A DNA stretch of 13,145 bases from an uncultured Paraprevotella sp. (GCA_910584955.1 CAJUDC010000070.1:1-13145), one strand, 5' to 3'. Counted from the stretch's first letter, positions 1-7,750 are shown. Translations and numbers: made by a program. The notes: a model not told the origin generated them from the sequence alone.

Positions 1-68
1 CCCATACGGACCGTTCCCTCGGCAAACAGGTGCCTGCACGGAAGAACCGGCCTTTTTCCCCCGGCCTG

Positions 69-99
69 TTGACGGTTCACACTCTTTTGCGTATCTTTG
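69..99 (+). promoter_or_regulatory. Bacteroidetes-type promoter of the first glycosyltransferase
   Basis: A TTG (69-71) stands 20 bp before TATCTTTG (92-99), matching the Bacteroidetes sigma factor pattern TTG/TTTG, 19-21 bp, TAnnTTTG. Transcription should start a few bases past position 104, leaving a leader of about 30 nt before the ATG at 139. The match makes an in-frame TTG at 97 an implausible start codon, because it lies inside the -7 element. Confidence 0.7.
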
Positions 100-138
100 T
101 CCGGCTTTCCGTATTCCAAACCGGAAAGAACCGGCAAT

Positions 139-1242
139 ATGAAGATTCTGCTACTGGGAGAATACAGCAATGTACACTGGACACTGGCCGAGGGCCTGCG
201 CGCTTTGGGGCACGAAGTAACCGTTGTTTCCGACGGCGACGGATGGAAAGACTATCCGCGCGACATATCGCTCAAACGCCGCTCTTTGTCTTTGCCCGGC
301 ACCGCCCGCTATGTGCTGGATGTGGTGCGCCGTTTCCCGTTCTTACGAGGTTTCGATGTGGTACAACTCATCAATCCCGTCTTTCTGGATCTCACCGCCG
401 AACGCATGTATCCTTTTTACAACTATCTGCGGCGCCACAACGGGCGAATATTCCTGGCGGCCTACGGCATGGATCATTATTGGGTAAAGACGGGGATGGA
501 CTGCCGCACGTTCCGGTATTCCGACTTCAATTTAGGAACCGCCCTACGCCATACTCCCGATAATGACGTTTACATACGCGACTGGCTGAAAGGAGAAAAA
601 GGAAAGTTGAACCGATACATAGCCGCCGACTGCGACGGAATCGTCACCGGTCTGTATGAATACGATGCGTGCTACCGGCCCTGTTTCCCGGAGAAAACGG
701 AATTCATTCCCTTCCCCATCAACACCGGTTGCATTCAACCCGTCAAACCTCATCCCGAATACGACGGCATCCGGTTTTTCATAGGGATACAGAAACAACG
801 CAACGCCTACAAAGGTACGGATATCATGCTCCGGGCCTTGGAACGGCTACAGAAAAAATACCCGGACCGGATGGAAATCGTCAAGGCCGAGTCCGTCCCC
901 TTCGCACGCTATCAGAACATGATGAATACCAGCGACGTGCTTCTGGATCAACTGTACTCCTATACACCGGCCATGAACGCCTTGCTGGCCATGGCCAAAG
1001 GGCTGGTAGTGGTAGGCGGCGGAGAAGAAGAAAACTACGAGATTCTGGGAGAAAAAGAATTGCGCCCCATCATCAACGTACAACCCGACGAGCAGGATGT
1101 GTACGAACAGATCGAACAACGCATACTCCTGCACCCGGAAACACTCCCGACCCTATCCCAACAAAGCACGGCCTATATTCGTAAACATCACGACCATATT
1201 CAGGTGGCCCGCCGGTACATCGACTTCTGGACACAGCGATAA
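139..1242 (+). CDS. GT-B fold glycosyltransferase (family 1/4 type)
   Basis: A 367-residue protein that reads as a GT-B glycosyltransferase. Such enzymes transfer a sugar from a nucleotide donor to a growing glycan at the cytoplasmic face of the membrane. The N-terminus MKILLLGEYSNVHWTLAEGL is the first Rossmann strand and helix of the acceptor domain. The C-terminal half begins near residue 210 (FFIGIQKQRNAYKGTD), typical of the donor domain. It includes a GGGEEENYEILGEKELRPI segment where family members bind the nucleotide sugar. The ATG at 139 was chosen because the upstream in-frame TTG lies inside the promoter. There is no signal peptide or membrane segment. It converges with the next gene, with one base between the stop codons, and probably builds the same surface glycan as the leftward operon. 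Donor and acceptor are unknown. Confidence 0.85.
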   Translation: MKILLLGEYSNVHWTLAEGLRALGHEVTVVSDGDGWKDYPRDISLKRRSLSLPGTARYVLDVVRRFPFLRGFDVVQLINPVFLDLTAERMYPFYNYLRRHNGRIFLAAYGMDHYWVKTGMDCRTFRYSDFNLGTALRHTPDNDVYIRDWLKGEKGKLNRYIAADCDGIVTGLYEYDACYRPCFPEKTEFIPFPINTGCIQPVKPHPEYDGIRFFIGIQKQRNAYKGTDIMLRALERLQKKYPDRMEIVKAESVPFARYQNMMNTSDVLLDQLYSYTPAMNALLAMAKGLVVVGGGEEENYEILGEKELRPIINVQPDEQDVYEQIEQRILLHPETLPTLSQQSTAYIRKHHDHIQVARRYIDFWTQR

Positions 1243-1243
1243 C

Positions 1244-2188
1244 TCAAAGCAACTTCAGCGCCAGGCGCCAGGCGCCCCGTCCGCCGCGAGCCGTATAAAC
1301 GTACAGCAAAGTCGCTGCCATGCGATGACATAGCGAGGGAAAAAGAAATTTTTCTTGGCTGTGCCGACAGGCCCCGGCTGCCGAACGATCTCCTTCGGTA
1401 TATAGCTTACCGCGTAAAATAGCATACCGATAATACAAAGCGAGCTCGCAACGTCGGCGTTCTTCCGACGGCGGTAGCAGACGACGTACATCCTCACCGG
1501 CTGCCCGCATGGCCCGTTCCAGCCAAGGCCAGGTGGATGAAAAACCGCTGCCTGTCTGGCTTTCGGGATGCAGCCAGATGCGATGAAAAGGGCGCCGGAC
1601 GTACCAATGCAGACGGGGACGTGCCAGAAGGACCCGCACCCCCAGTTCCCAGTCGTCCCAGGTTCGCAAGGTTTCCTTCCATCCGCCTATTGTACGTAAA
1701 AAATCGGTACGCAACACCATGGACACCGTAGAAAGCATGGCATTCAGTATATGTACGGCTGGAGACTCCGTACACGAATAGGCTCTGACACGCTCCCTGT
1801 GTCCGTCGGTCTGTACGGTCGTCAGCATCACTGCATCGGGACGGTCGGACAGTTCCGGCAAGAGGGTCTCCACAAAATCCGGCGACATCTCATCATCCGA
1901 ATCAAAGAAGTAAATATAGGGTGTGGCGCACAGTGCTAACCCGCAATTGCGGGCGCACGAAGCACCGGAACGCTCCTCGCGCACCAGCGTAACGGACATC
2001 TCCCCTTTATCCGTATGCTCGCGACGGAAAGCGTCGCACATCGCCCACGAACCGTCGGTCGAACCGTTGTCCACCAGGATCAGATGGAAAGAGCGGTTTG
2101 TCTGTGCCGCCACCGATGCCAGTGTCCGGGGCAACCATCTCTCCCGGTTGTAGACGGGAATAACTACGGTCAATTCCTTATTTTCCAT
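1244..2188 (-). CDS. GT2-family glycosyltransferase
   Basis: A 314-residue GT-A fold glycosyltransferase of family 2. The N-terminus ELTVVIPVYNRERWLPRTL is the classic GT2 opening. LILVDNGSTDGSW (37-48) forms part of the nucleotide pocket. FFDSDDE (94-100) holds the metal-binding DxD motif. WDDWELG (177-183) is the usual acceptor-side acidic motif. The start at 2188 is preferred over an upstream in-frame ATG because the protein then begins right before the first beta strand and overlaps the preceding gene by 11 bp, consistent with translational coupling. The C-terminus is Arg-rich, with no clear membrane span. It is the last gene of the aminosugar operon and probably adds a sugar to the same oligosaccharide. 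The sugar is not predictable from sequence. Confidence 0.88.
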   Translation of the reverse strand: MENKELTVVIPVYNRERWLPRTLASVAAQTNRSFHLILVDNGSTDGSWAMCDAFRREHTDKGEMSVTLVREERSGASCARNCGLALCATPYIYFFDSDDEMSPDFVETLLPELSDRPDAVMLTTVQTDGHRERVRAYSCTESPAVHILNAMLSTVSMVLRTDFLRTIGGWKETLRTWDDWELGVRVLLARPRLHWYVRRPFHRIWLHPESQTGSGFSSTWPWLERAMRAAGEDVRRLLPPSEERRRCELALYYRYAILRGKLYTEGDRSAAGACRHSQEKFLFPSLCHRMAATLLYVYTARGGRGAWRLALKLL

Positions 2189-2999
2189 ATAATCTACGGC
2201 AATATAGCATACCGTCCCACATATTCTTGAACAAAGGCCAGGGAGCCGCTCCCCGACGAACGGCATACGAACAGGCTTCTTTCAAGCAACGCCACAACGC
2301 ATTATGCCAGCCGTAGACATAACAAAACACCGCTCCCTTGCTGCGCTGCACCCGTATATCGGTCAAGAAATGCAGACCGGTGGTATCGCCGTCCGTCTCT
2401 GCCACCGTATCGGGATAGCCCCTCACCGTAAGTCCCTGACGCAAGGCATCGCACAGAAACACATCCTCCTCGCCGGCGCATAAGAACGGGGCGCCCAGAC
2501 CGAAACGGACATTAAAACACAAACCGTTCTCCACAGCCCGCCGCCGCAAGGTAATCTCCTGCGAACAGGGATAATAGCCGCGAGGCGCCTCGGCGTAATC
2601 GAAAATACGGGGCGGATAAGACTTAATCCACCGGCCCTGAAGGTCCTTCACCCGGAAAAGCGCCACATCAACCTCCGCATCCCGTCGGTAAGTCTGCAAC
2701 ACGGTGTCGAAATATTCATTCCGATAGCGGTTGTCATCGTCGGCTATGAGCAACACATCCCCCGTAGCATGCCGGAGCGCATGGTTACGATTGGCCGAAA
2801 GGCCTTTTCCGCGAAGCGGATATACCTTCACATCCGCCCTGCACCGAAGTTCCGACGGAACGAGCGTCCGGGCACTTTCCGTCGTATACTGAAACGAAAC
2901 GACATAATCGACATCCGCCCGAGGGGTCAGCAACAAATGCGGCACCTGCCGTATGCCCTCGTCGAGCGTGCATATCAATACACTCAGCCTTAATCCCAT
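2178..2999 (-). CDS. GT2-family glycosyltransferase
   Basis: A 273-residue GT-A glycosyltransferase of family 2. It opens with LRLSVLICTLDEGI, has GKGLSANRNHALRHATGD (64-81) before the donor site, and carries LIADDDNRY (84-92) with the metal-binding acidic triad. GEEDVFLCDAL (176-186) is the catalytic-base region found in many GT2 enzymes. No signal peptide or transmembrane helix is evident, so it likely acts at the inner face of the cytoplasmic membrane. Its ATG directly follows the TAG stop of the aminotransferase gene with no gap, and its end overlaps the next GT2 gene by 11 bp. Sitting directly after the aminosugar genes, it is a reasonable candidate for transferring the 3-acylamino-3,6-dideoxyhexose, but that is inference only. 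Confidence 0.87.
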   Translation of the reverse strand: MGLRLSVLICTLDEGIRQVPHLLLTPRADVDYVVSFQYTTESARTLVPSELRCRADVKVYPLRGKGLSANRNHALRHATGDVLLIADDDNRYRNEYFDTVLQTYRRDAEVDVALFRVKDLQGRWIKSYPPRIFDYAEAPRGYYPCSQEITLRRRAVENGLCFNVRFGLGAPFLCAGEEDVFLCDALRQGLTVRGYPDTVAETDGDTTGLHFLTDIRVQRSKGAVFCYVYGWHNALWRCLKEACSYAVRRGAAPWPLFKNMWDGMLYCRRLYGK

Positions 3000-4109
3000 C
3001 TATCGAAAACTGTTTAGCGCATCCGTCACCTGCCGCACCTCGGCATCGGTCATGACCGGACTGACGGGGATGCTCAATATCTCACGATGAATCCGTTCCG
3101 TTACCGGCAGCCTGTAACCGTTCCACGCTGCAAACGCCGCTTGCTTGTGGGGAGGAACCGGATAATGAATCAACGTCTCGACACCGTTGTCGGCCAGATG
3201 ACGCTGCAAATCGTCACGACGGGCACATTGTACGGCGAAAACATAAAAGACATGAGCCGCCCAATCGGTCACTTCCGGCATACGTATCAACGGATTATGC
3301 ACCTCCCGCAAATAGCAGGCCGCTATCCGGCGACGACATTCGTTATCGGCATCCAAACGGGGCAGTTTCACGGAAAGAGCCGCTGCCTGCCATTCGTCCA
3401 TCCGACTGTTCACACCTTTATACTCATTCACGTATTTGCGGGCCGAACCGTAATTGGCCAGCATCCGCACCGTTTCAGCCAGCCGATCGTCGTCGGTAGT
3501 CACCGCCCCGGCATCGCCCAATGCCCCCAGGTTCTTACCGGGATAAAAGCTGAAACCCGCCGCATCGCCCAAATGACCGGCCCTGGCTCCGTAGCCGGTT
3601 GCACCGTGGGCCTGAGCGGCATCTTCAATCACTTTCAGTCCGTGAAGGGACGCCCACGTGCGAATCCGGTCCATCCGGCACAGACGACCGTAGAGATGCA
3701 CCGGCATCACGGCCCGCGTACGCGGCGACAATAAGGCATCCAGCCGGTCGACATCCAACAGGCAGTCTGCCGGTGAAGGTTCGCACAGAACCACTTTCAA
3801 TCCGGCCTCCTCCACAGCCAGCATCGTGGCGATAAACGTATTGGCCGGCACTATCACTTCATCCTGCGCATCCCAGCCTTCCAATTCGCGGTAGGCTCTT
3901 AGAATCAGCTTCAAAGCATCCAGGCCGTTTCCCACAGCCACCGTATGCCGACAGCCGCAATAGGCCGAGAAGGCCGTTTCAAACGCCTGCACCGCCGGTC
4001 CCTGCAAATAACGACCGGAACGGATCACCCGCTCGACAGCTTGTGTCAGTTCGGGCTCGAAACTGGCATTGATACGCTGCAAGTCTAAAAATTTTACTTG
4101 ATTCATCAT
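3000..4109 (-). CDS. FdtB/QdtB-like sugar aminotransferase (DegT/DnrJ/EryC1/StrS family)
   Basis: A 369-residue PLP-dependent sugar aminotransferase of normal family length. EVIVPANTFIATMLA (84-98) is the conserved fold-type I segment. IEDAAQAHGA (161-170) supplies the Asp that contacts the PLP ring nitrogen. FSFYPGKNLGALGDAGA (186-202) holds the Schiff-base lysine, Lys192. VNSRMDEWQAA (233-243) is the partner-subunit loop. The neighbouring FdtA-like ketoisomerase implies that the substrate is a dTDP-3-keto-6-deoxyhexose, giving a 3-amino-3,6-dideoxyhexose (Fuc3N or Qui3N type). The start is one of two adjacent ATGs: 4109 overlaps the upstream stop as ATGA, 4106 as TGATG. Stereochemistry cannot be read from sequence. 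Confidence 0.9.
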   Translation of the reverse strand: MMNQVKFLDLQRINASFEPELTQAVERVIRSGRYLQGPAVQAFETAFSAYCGCRHTVAVGNGLDALKLILRAYRELEGWDAQDEVIVPANTFIATMLAVEEAGLKVVLCEPSPADCLLDVDRLDALLSPRTRAVMPVHLYGRLCRMDRIRTWASLHGLKVIEDAAQAHGATGYGARAGHLGDAAGFSFYPGKNLGALGDAGAVTTDDDRLAETVRMLANYGSARKYVNEYKGVNSRMDEWQAAALSVKLPRLDADNECRRRIAACYLREVHNPLIRMPEVTDWAAHVFYVFAVQCARRDDLQRHLADNGVETLIHYPVPPHKQAAFAAWNGYRLPVTERIHREILSIPVSPVMTDAEVRQVTDALNSFR

Positions 4110-5107
4110 GATTTCTCTCCCGCATCCGCTTTCTCATCCGTAAAGGCAACCGTCAAAGGCACCTCGTAACTGTCGTAGCAGACAGCACGCCCGCCAAAAC
4201 CTTCTTTCTGGAAGATAAGGCCTTCATTGAGCGTCCTACCTCCGTCCTCCGTGGATATACCGAAATCCAGATAGTCCTTGCCTTTGTAGCGTTCCGTTAT
4301 CAAATGTCGGAAAAGAAGGTCGAGCGCTCCCCACTCCCTCCCCTGATCGCTGGAAGCGATATACTGGATGTGTGCCACCTTTCCGGTGACAAAAACCACA
4401 CATCCCGCCACCACTTCTTTATTGTGACGTACCAGATAAAGCTTGATTTCCTTAGGAAACCGCTCCATCAGCAAAGCCATCTCCTTCACGGTATGTACCG
4501 GTTTGGTTTGGTGGTACTTCTTCAATACCTGTTCCAATACCCGCCAGAATGCTGCCAAGGTATAACCGTCGTTGTCTCCCAAACGGTCGATATACAAATC
4601 GTTCTGCAAAGCTTTTTTGGCCCCGCGCAGACGCAACGTACGCATGGCCAACGGCACATCCAGCGGTACCACCGATGAGACGGCCCGCGTACACAGCACA
4701 GCTCCCGAACGGAACAAGGCATACAAATCTTCTTCGGCCGGATAAGCGGCATATATATAAGGTATGGGTTTATACAACAACGACACGGCTCCCAGTTCTT
4801 TCCGATACCAGGCCGTTAGCAGACGAAACATGTCCAGCACTTCCGCCGCAGTCACATCTGCCGCCATCAGCAAGCCGCCGTACGTCAGTCCCCGATGGGA
4901 ACACACGCGACGCTCCTCCTTTTCCCAATTGGCCGGAAAAAGGGCGCGCAGTTTGTCGTTCTCAAAAAACAATAAGGAACAATCCGTAAAGCGGTCGGCA
5001 TGATAATCCATGAAATTACGGTTAAAAAGAAATGTCGCATTCTTCGTACTCTTCAGAAAAGCATTCCATAGTTCCGCATCCGCATGCCTATAACGACGTA
5101 CGTTCAT
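4106..5107 (-). CDS. GNAT/FemAB-like acyltransferase, probable sugar N-acyltransferase
   Basis: A 333-residue protein that looks like a double-GNAT or FemAB-related acyltransferase. The N-terminal half has NATFLFNRNFMDYHADRF (23-40), like the opening of FemAB/Acetyltransf_6 proteins. The C-terminal half (about 155-310) contains KLYLVRHNKEVVAGCVVFV (222-240) and YLDFGIST followed by LNEGLIFQKEGFGG (279-306), which resembles the acyl-CoA-fold core and end of the domain. No signal peptide or membrane helix is present. It lies between the FdtA-like and FdtB-like genes, overlapping them by 4 bp on each side, so N-acylation of the 3-amino sugar is the natural reading. Classical pathways use a left-handed beta-helix enzyme (FdtC/QdtC) for this step. 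An aminoacyl-type transfer, as in FemAB enzymes, is an alternative. The fold call is fairly firm; the substrate is inferred. Confidence 0.75.
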   Translation of the reverse strand: MNVRRYRHADAELWNAFLKSTKNATFLFNRNFMDYHADRFTDCSLLFFENDKLRALFPANWEKEERRVCSHRGLTYGGLLMAADVTAAEVLDMFRLLTAWYRKELGAVSLLYKPIPYIYAAYPAEEDLYALFRSGAVLCTRAVSSVVPLDVPLAMRTLRLRGAKKALQNDLYIDRLGDNDGYTLAAFWRVLEQVLKKYHQTKPVHTVKEMALLMERFPKEIKLYLVRHNKEVVAGCVVFVTGKVAHIQYIASSDQGREWGALDLLFRHLITERYKGKDYLDFGISTEDGGRTLNEGLIFQKEGFGGRAVCYDSYEVPLTVAFTDEKADAGEKS

Positions 5108-5514
5108 CGTTTTGTCTGAATAAAATCTTCGTATTTATGAATATAGCCTTCCGCATCATAAGGATGAGAAGCCATCACCACACACACAGCACCGGCAGAA
5201 AAATCCGTCAGGTTGCACCAGACGCCGGCCGGAATCAACACCCCCCTGTCGGGACGATCCATACGCACGGTACGCCGGCACACACCATCGTCCACTTCAA
5301 CGGTAAACGCCCCCGCCACCGGAAACAAAGCCTCGGCACACGTACGATGTGCATGCCCCCCTCTCGTCTTTCCGGCCGGAACCCCGTATATCCAAAAGAC
5401 GCGTTTCACGCTGAAAGGAAGGTGTTCTCCGCCTTCCAGAAAAGCCAAGGTGCCGCGCTCATCCGTCGCTTTCGGCAACGGAAGCCAGCAACATCCTTCC
5501 GGCCAGTGATCTTC
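5104..5514 (-). CDS. FdtA/WxcM-like dTDP-4-keto-6-deoxyhexose 3,4-ketoisomerase (cupin)
   Basis: A small single-domain cupin, 136 residues from the chosen start, close to the usual length of FdtA/QdtA enzymes. DERGTLAFLEGGEHLPFSVK, then RVFWIYGVPAGKTRGGHAHR, is the family signature. The His-Ala-His pair matches the catalytic histidines of the 3,4-ketoisomerases. The enzyme converts dTDP-4-keto-6-deoxyglucose to the 3-keto isomer, which the FdtB-like neighbour then aminates. Two ATGs lie further upstream in frame (5529 and 5535). I prefer 5514 because AAAGAG stands 7 nt before it, the protein then aligns with the family N-terminus, and a possible -7 element at 5545-5552 would leave almost no leader for 5535. 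It is the first gene of the leftward glycan operon. FdtA and QdtA differ only in product stereochemistry, which I cannot assign. Confidence 0.87.
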   Translation of the reverse strand, partial: EDHWPEGCCWLPLPKATDERGTLAFLEGGEHLPFSVKRVFWIYGVPAGKTRGGHAHRTCAEALFPVAGAFTVEVDDGVCRRTVRMDRPDRGVLIPAGVWCNLTDFSAGAVCVVMASHPYDAEGYIHKYEDFIQTKR

Positions 5515-5544
5515 CATGTGCTCTTTCATGTCCATTCGTTTTCA

Positions 5545-5552
5545 CAAAAATA
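5545..5552 (-). promoter_or_regulatory. Candidate -7 element of the aminosugar operon
   Basis: The minus strand reads TATTTTTG, a full match to TAnnTTTG, in the AT-rich 150-bp gap between thiD and the ketoisomerase gene. No TTG/TTTG stands 19-21 bp upstream, so the -33 half is missing and the call is tentative. The rest of the gap (5553-5662) shows no gene and no convincing terminator. Confidence 0.4.
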
Positions 5553-5662
5553 ATGAAAATCCGTCATTGCACCGGAGATTTAAAGCAAAAAACACTAAGA
5601 AGAATGTTTTTTCCGTTGGCATAGGATAAAGAACGGATAAAACACCGACACCGGTCGTCCCT

Positions 5663-6487
5663 TTAACGGACAATCTGTTTCAGCGGACTAAAGAAATGAT
5701 TCAACGGACCGGTACCGTGGCCGACACGGACATCTTTGCCGCTGCGCAAAGCTTCCGTCAAATAAGCCTTTCCGGCTCGTACGGCCTCGGGAAGTTCCCA
5801 TCCCCGCCCCAGGAATGTAGCTATAGCCGATGAAAGCGTGCAACCGGTACCATGCGTATTGGCAGACCGGATTTTTTGCTCCGTATACGTATAGGTTGCT
5901 ATACCGGCGGCTGAGGAAAGCGCCAGAAAATCCGTCATACACGTATCCGTTCGATGACCGCCCTTAATCAGAACCGCCCGACAGCCGCCGGCCAATATGG
6001 CGGTGGCGGCTGTTGTCGTGTCTTCATCGCTTTGTAAAGAGAAACCGCTCAACAGCCCGGCTTCGGGTATGTTCGGAGTTAGTAAGGTACAACGAGGAAG
6101 CAACTCTTCTTTCAGCACCTGCAAAGCCGACGGCGGCAACAACGGGTATCCGCTGCTGGAAACCATAACAGGATCGAACACTACCGGTATATCGGGACAA
6201 TCCGACAGACATTCCGCAATGCAACGGATAAGCGCCTCATCCGTTACCATACCGATCTTGATGGCACAAGGGCGTATATCAGACAGCACCGCCCGTATCT
6301 GTCCTGCCACCACCGACGGCGGAACGGGAAAGACTTCGCTTACTCCCAAAGTGTTCTGTACGGTTACAGCCGTTACGGCACTCATCGCATAACCGCCCAA
6401 AGCCGAAATGGTTTTTATATCGGCCTGTATGCCGGCACCGCCGCTACAGTCGGACCCGGCTATCGTAAGTATGGGAATATATTCCAT
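5663..6487 (-). CDS. thiD: Hydroxymethylpyrimidine/phosphomethylpyrimidine kinase
   Basis: A 274-residue ribokinase-fold kinase of normal ThiD length. It phosphorylates HMP and then HMP-phosphate to HMP-diphosphate, the pyrimidine half of thiamine, in the cytoplasm. ILTIAGSDCSGGAGIQADIK (residues 6-25) is the substrate-binding signature, with a Cys in the usual Ser position. VFDPVMVSSSGYPLL is the central conserved block, LIKGGH the strand before the lid, and NTHGTGCTLSSAIA the anion hole with the catalytic-region Cys. The ATG at 6487 directly precedes the first strand; a longer reading frame upstream overlaps the GH109 gene and is not credible. It follows the GH109-type gene by 19 bp and is probably co-transcribed with it. 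No other thi gene and no recognisable thi-box leader is nearby. Confidence in function is high. Confidence 0.93.
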   Translation of the reverse strand: MEYIPILTIAGSDCSGGAGIQADIKTISALGGYAMSAVTAVTVQNTLGVSEVFPVPPSVVAGQIRAVLSDIRPCAIKIGMVTDEALIRCIAECLSDCPDIPVVFDPVMVSSSGYPLLPPSALQVLKEELLPRCTLLTPNIPEAGLLSGFSLQSDEDTTTAATAILAGGCRAVLIKGGHRTDTCMTDFLALSSAAGIATYTYTEQKIRSANTHGTGCTLSSAIATFLGRGWELPEAVRAGKAYLTEALRSGKDVRVGHGTGPLNHFFSPLKQIVR

Positions 6488-6506
6488 TCGCAAGCGGTTT
6501 ACGGAT

Positions 6507-7718
6507 TCAGGCAAAGCGGAAACCGTCCAACTCCTGCCAGCGACCACGGGTAAAGTCCGGTATTTTGACCGGTACGCTTCCCTGCAACGCCGACTGTTCG
6601 CTGAGTTCGGTAATACACGACCATTCGGCGGCATCGTATACATCCATATCCGTCGGCAACCCTTCTTTCAGACAATGAATCAGGCGGCGGTCCATCATAT
6701 AATTCATCAGATTGGACACCCCCAGACGAAGCCCCTCTTCACCCAGCGTCGCGATAAACGGATGCTTGAAACGTTCCAACAACGGTTCCACCGCATCGCC
6801 CTGTACCGCCTCCTGCCCGTCAAACATGAAACAGCGACGCGGATATTTCTGGGCAAATCCACGGGTGCCGCATATCGTCTGCATACGGCTGTAGGGACGC
6901 GGTGTGGTGACATCGTATTGTATCAGAATGCTCTTTCCCTTTACCGTACGCAACAACGTATTGTTGATATGATCACCGTGCTCATGCCGACCGGAAGCGC
7001 TGCCCGACGAAAGCGAAACCAGATAGTCCAACCGATCACCTCTATGAATATCAAGCAACTGACAGACGGGCCCCAAGCCGTGCGTGGGATAAGGATTGCC
7101 TCCGTGCAAAAGACTGTACTTGCGCATCCATCCCTTGTGATAGCCCCCGTTATTCTCGTCGGCATTATACTTATCCCTTAAATCATGAATATAAGCCCCC
7201 TCGCAATGTGTGATTTCACCGAACATTCCCTGTTGCGCCATACTCAAGGCGGCCAGTGCAAACGTATCGTAACAGCAGTTTTCCAACATGATGCAATGCC
7301 GGCGTGTACGCTCGGCCGTATCCACCAGTTTCCAGCATTCATCCACCGTCATGGCAGCCGGAACTTCCAAGGCCACGTGCTTGCCCTGCTCCATTGCATA
7401 CGTTGCCATTGGCGTATGGGTCAGCCAATCGGTACAGATGTATATCAGATCCACAGCGGGATCCCGACAAATGTCCCGCCAGCCCTGCTCTCCGGTATAT
7501 GTCACGGCCTTGTTCTTTCCATGACGCACCAAGCAATGCTGAGCTTCGTCCAGGTTCTGCCGGCGCAGATCGCACAAAGCCGTAATTTCCGCATCCTTCA
7601 ACACTTGATAACGTTCCAACGTGGCCCGTCCGCGATTGCCTAATCCGATCAGCCCGATGCGTACGTTGTGCGTTATCGGAGGACATGTGAGACCCAAAAC
7701 GTGCTGCGGTTGTTTCAT
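6507..7718 (-). CDS. Gfo/Idh/MocA-fold protein, GH109-type (alpha-N-acetylgalactosaminidase family)
   Basis: A 403-residue NAD-dependent Gfo/Idh/MocA protein of the GH109 kind. GH109 enzymes hydrolyse alpha-N-acetylgalactosaminides by a transient oxidation mechanism using tightly bound NAD. VRIGLIGLGNRG (residues 19-30 from the chosen start) is the Rossmann dinucleotide loop. YICTDWLTHTPMATYAMEQG and HVALEVPAAMTVDECW follow the fold. LENCCYD and GGNPYPTHGLGPVCQLLDI are the family hallmark, including the catalytic-region His. The reading frame extends to an ATG at 7793, which adds a hydrophobic 25-residue stretch that could pass for a signal. I prefer 7718 because a promoter-like TATTTTTG lies inside that extension and the protein then starts just before the Rossmann fold. 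If 7793 is used, the enzyme may be exported. Activity on GalNAc linkages is by family only; related proteins may act on other sugars. Confidence 0.82.
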   Translation of the reverse strand: MKQPQHVLGLTCPPITHNVRIGLIGLGNRGRATLERYQVLKDAEITALCDLRRQNLDEAQHCLVRHGKNKAVTYTGEQGWRDICRDPAVDLIYICTDWLTHTPMATYAMEQGKHVALEVPAAMTVDECWKLVDTAERTRRHCIMLENCCYDTFALAALSMAQQGMFGEITHCEGAYIHDLRDKYNADENNGGYHKGWMRKYSLLHGGNPYPTHGLGPVCQLLDIHRGDRLDYLVSLSSGSASGRHEHGDHINNTLLRTVKGKSILIQYDVTTPRPYSRMQTICGTRGFAQKYPRRCFMFDGQEAVQGDAVEPLLERFKHPFIATLGEEGLRLGVSNLMNYMMDRRLIHCLKEGLPTDMDVYDAAEWSCITELSEQSALQGSVPVKIPDFTRGRWQELDGFRFA

Positions 7719-7750
7719 ATAAAGGGATTTGATAGGCATTAATATGCCTG

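Noticed and set aside
1..68. Possible gene end or leftward gene start at the left edge
   Set aside because: An ATG exists on the minus strand at 3-5, but only a codon or so lies in the window. Nothing can be supported.
97..138. Upstream TTG start that would extend the first glycosyltransferase by 14 residues
   Set aside because: The TTG is part of the -7 promoter element TATCTTTG, so it would not be within the transcript.
3087..3734. 215-residue open frame antisense to the aminotransferase
   Set aside because: Shadow of a gene with intact PLP motifs on the other strand.
139..5514. Complete capsule or O-glycan locus
   Set aside because: No flippase, polymerase, initiating transferase, export gene or UpxY-type regulator is present. 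Only sugar synthesis and glycosyltransferase genes can be claimed.
5613..5636. CCGTT/AACGG inverted repeat as thiD terminator
   Set aside because: Only 5 bp of stem with a 14-nt loop, and the T-run precedes rather than follows the stem on the minus strand.
6408..7181. 257-residue open frame antisense to the GH109-type gene
   Set aside because: No motifs and low-complexity basic composition; the minus strand carries clear GH109 and ThiD signatures.
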